DNA of 64,000 bases from Ferrovibrio sp046297895 (GTDB lineage: Bacteria > Pseudomonadota > Alphaproteobacteria > Ferrovibrionales > Ferrovibrionaceae), in the NCBI RefSeq assembly GCF_046297895.1, contig NZ_JBKBHC010000001.1:186001-250000 (forward strand). Reading direction: 5' to 3'. Position 1 is the stretch's first letter. Each line of letters begins with the position of its first letter. Under the pieces are notes generated by a model that made no database searches, was not told the origin of the DNA, and saw only the letters and a program-made list of their open reading frames with translations. Below are positions 63,272 through 64,000 of the stretch, piece after piece. Both the position numbers and the translations under genes were made by a program.

Positions 63272-64000
63272 ACCAGACGGCAGCGGCCGGGGCGGCACAA
63301 GCGAATGCCCGGCGCCAGCGCGCCGAACATTTCGCGGCATTTCTGCCGCCCCTGCTGGTTGCCGCGGAACGGGTCGCCGCCACTGTAGAACAGGGCGTGC
63401 ATGGGCGCCGCCGTGTCGGCCCCGGCGATGCCTTCTGGCAGTTCCGGCGTTACAGCCCCGGCGATGCGATCACCCGTATCGACTGGCGCCAGACCGCCAA
63501 GCGCAGCCACGCCTTTATCCGGGAAAACGAATGGGAGGCCGCTGAAAGCGTATGGCTTTGGCGCGATCCCTCGCCATCCATGCGCTGGAAATCACCCCAG
63601 GGCCAGGAGCAGAAGGACGAACGAGGCGATCTGCTGCTTCTGGCATTGGCCAGCCTGCTGCTGCGCGGTGGCGAACGCGTAGCCCTGCTGGGCCATCCCC
63701 AGCGCCCCTCTGCCGGCCGGCTGGTGCTGGAGCGCATCGCCGAACGTCTGATTCGGTCACGCTTCGAAACCGCGGAGGCAAGCCTGCCGCCCGTGCAGAC
63801 CCTGCCGCGCTATGCCCATGTGGTGCTGATCGGCGATTTCCTTTATCCGGTACCTGAAATTGCAGCACGCCTGCGCGCCATTGCAGATATGGGCGTGCGC
63901 GGAACGCTGCTGCGGCTGGTGGACCCCGCCGAGGAAGACTTCCCTTACAGCGGCCGCACCCGCTTTCTCGGGCTGGAAGGCGAAAGTCCGATGCTCGCGC
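63268..64000 (+). CDS. DUF58 domain protein (3' end outside the window)
   Basis: The visible 244 codons encode a DUF58 protein, the usual partner of MoxR. Motifs are VHGRRRVGPGDAFWQFRRYSPGD, RIDWRQTAKRSHAFIRENEWE and WLWRDPSPSMRW; the last is a degenerate VWA-type metal site with Asp-x-Ser-x-Ser-like residues. The C-terminus runs off the edge. VWA and membrane partners likely follow outside the window. Confidence 0.88.
   Translation, partial: MNQTAAAGAAQANARRQRAEHFAAFLPPLLVAAERVAATVEQGVHGRRRVGPGDAFWQFRRYSPGDAITRIDWRQTAKRSHAFIRENEWEAAESVWLWRDPSPSMRWKSPQGQEQKDERGDLLLLALASLLLRGGERVALLGHPQRPSAGRLVLERIAERLIRSRFETAEASLPPVQTLPRYAHVVLIGDFLYPVPEIAARLRAIADMGVRGTLLRLVDPAEEDFPYSGRTRFLGLEGESPMLA

Overview
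The window is a GC-rich bacterial chromosome segment. Dense operons with ATGA and TGATG overlaps, a long-form PstC, a cytochrome bc1 operon followed by mtnP and apt, a MarR/OmpR pair like petP/petR, a YbjN gene beside proC, and clustered GANTC sites all point to an alphaproteobacterium. A Rhodospirillales-type, Ferrovibrio-like organism is my best guess from gene content alone, and no similarity search was possible. The bc1 complex, the sulfur oxidation (Sox) genes and an oxygen-dependent HemF indicate an aerobic respirer able to oxidise reduced sulfur.

Layout. 1-3621 (minus): phoR, pstS and the start of pstC, with a candidate PHO box before pstS. 3649-6228: an N-formylglutamate amidohydrolase, a TerC-like membrane protein and a secreted alpha/beta hydrolase. 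6292-13866 (plus): a Sox cluster, soxS-X-Y-Z-A-B-C-D, a periplasmic DsrE-like gene and soxW. 13876-19970: a membrane spermidine-synthase-like fusion, a response regulator, HrpB helicase and an EamA exporter. 20116-24820: a five-gene branched-chain amino acid type ABC transporter (livG, F, K, H, M). 24839-29498: orphan rfbB, uvrB, a pteridine-reductase-like SDR and a FolB-like aldolase.

29499-29813 is a gene-free stretch with two perfect DnaA boxes, a third near-perfect box and six GANTC sites in about 110 bp. It is either a replication origin or a DnaA/CcrM-controlled promoter of uvrC. Next come uvrC, pgsA, moaD and moaE (31721-33100), a PAS protein, ilvE, a petP/petR-like pair with a kinase, csaA, a phasin with a TetR regulator and a 31-bp palindrome at its promoter, proC, ybjN and ubiK. 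41762-46929 holds lysS, lgt, a MidA-type methyltransferase, pgeF and a lipoprotein. 46950-52115 holds prs, rplY, pth, ychF, two MaoC hydratases and a dienelactone hydrolase. 52121-57328 (minus) runs petA-petB-petC, mtnP (with a histone-H1-like N-terminal tail), apt and a VOC protein. 57506-59244 has trmL, hemF and a 43-residue histone-H1-like gene with a structured leader. 59442-62246 (minus) has a DUF1285 gene, a CoA pyrophosphatase, a small membrane protein and the CCA-adding enzyme. The window closes with moxR and a truncated DUF58 gene.

How the parts fit: SoxYZ carries sulfur, SoxXA loads it, SoxB and SoxCD oxidise it, and SoxS, SoxW and the DsrE-like protein probably maintain carrier thiols or persulfides. 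Electrons from Sox cytochromes would enter the respiratory chain. Most other genes are housekeeping. The least ordinary items are the DnaA-box/GANTC region, the phasin palindrome, the H1-like peptide and its echo in MtnP, and a SoxA that looks like a lipoprotein.
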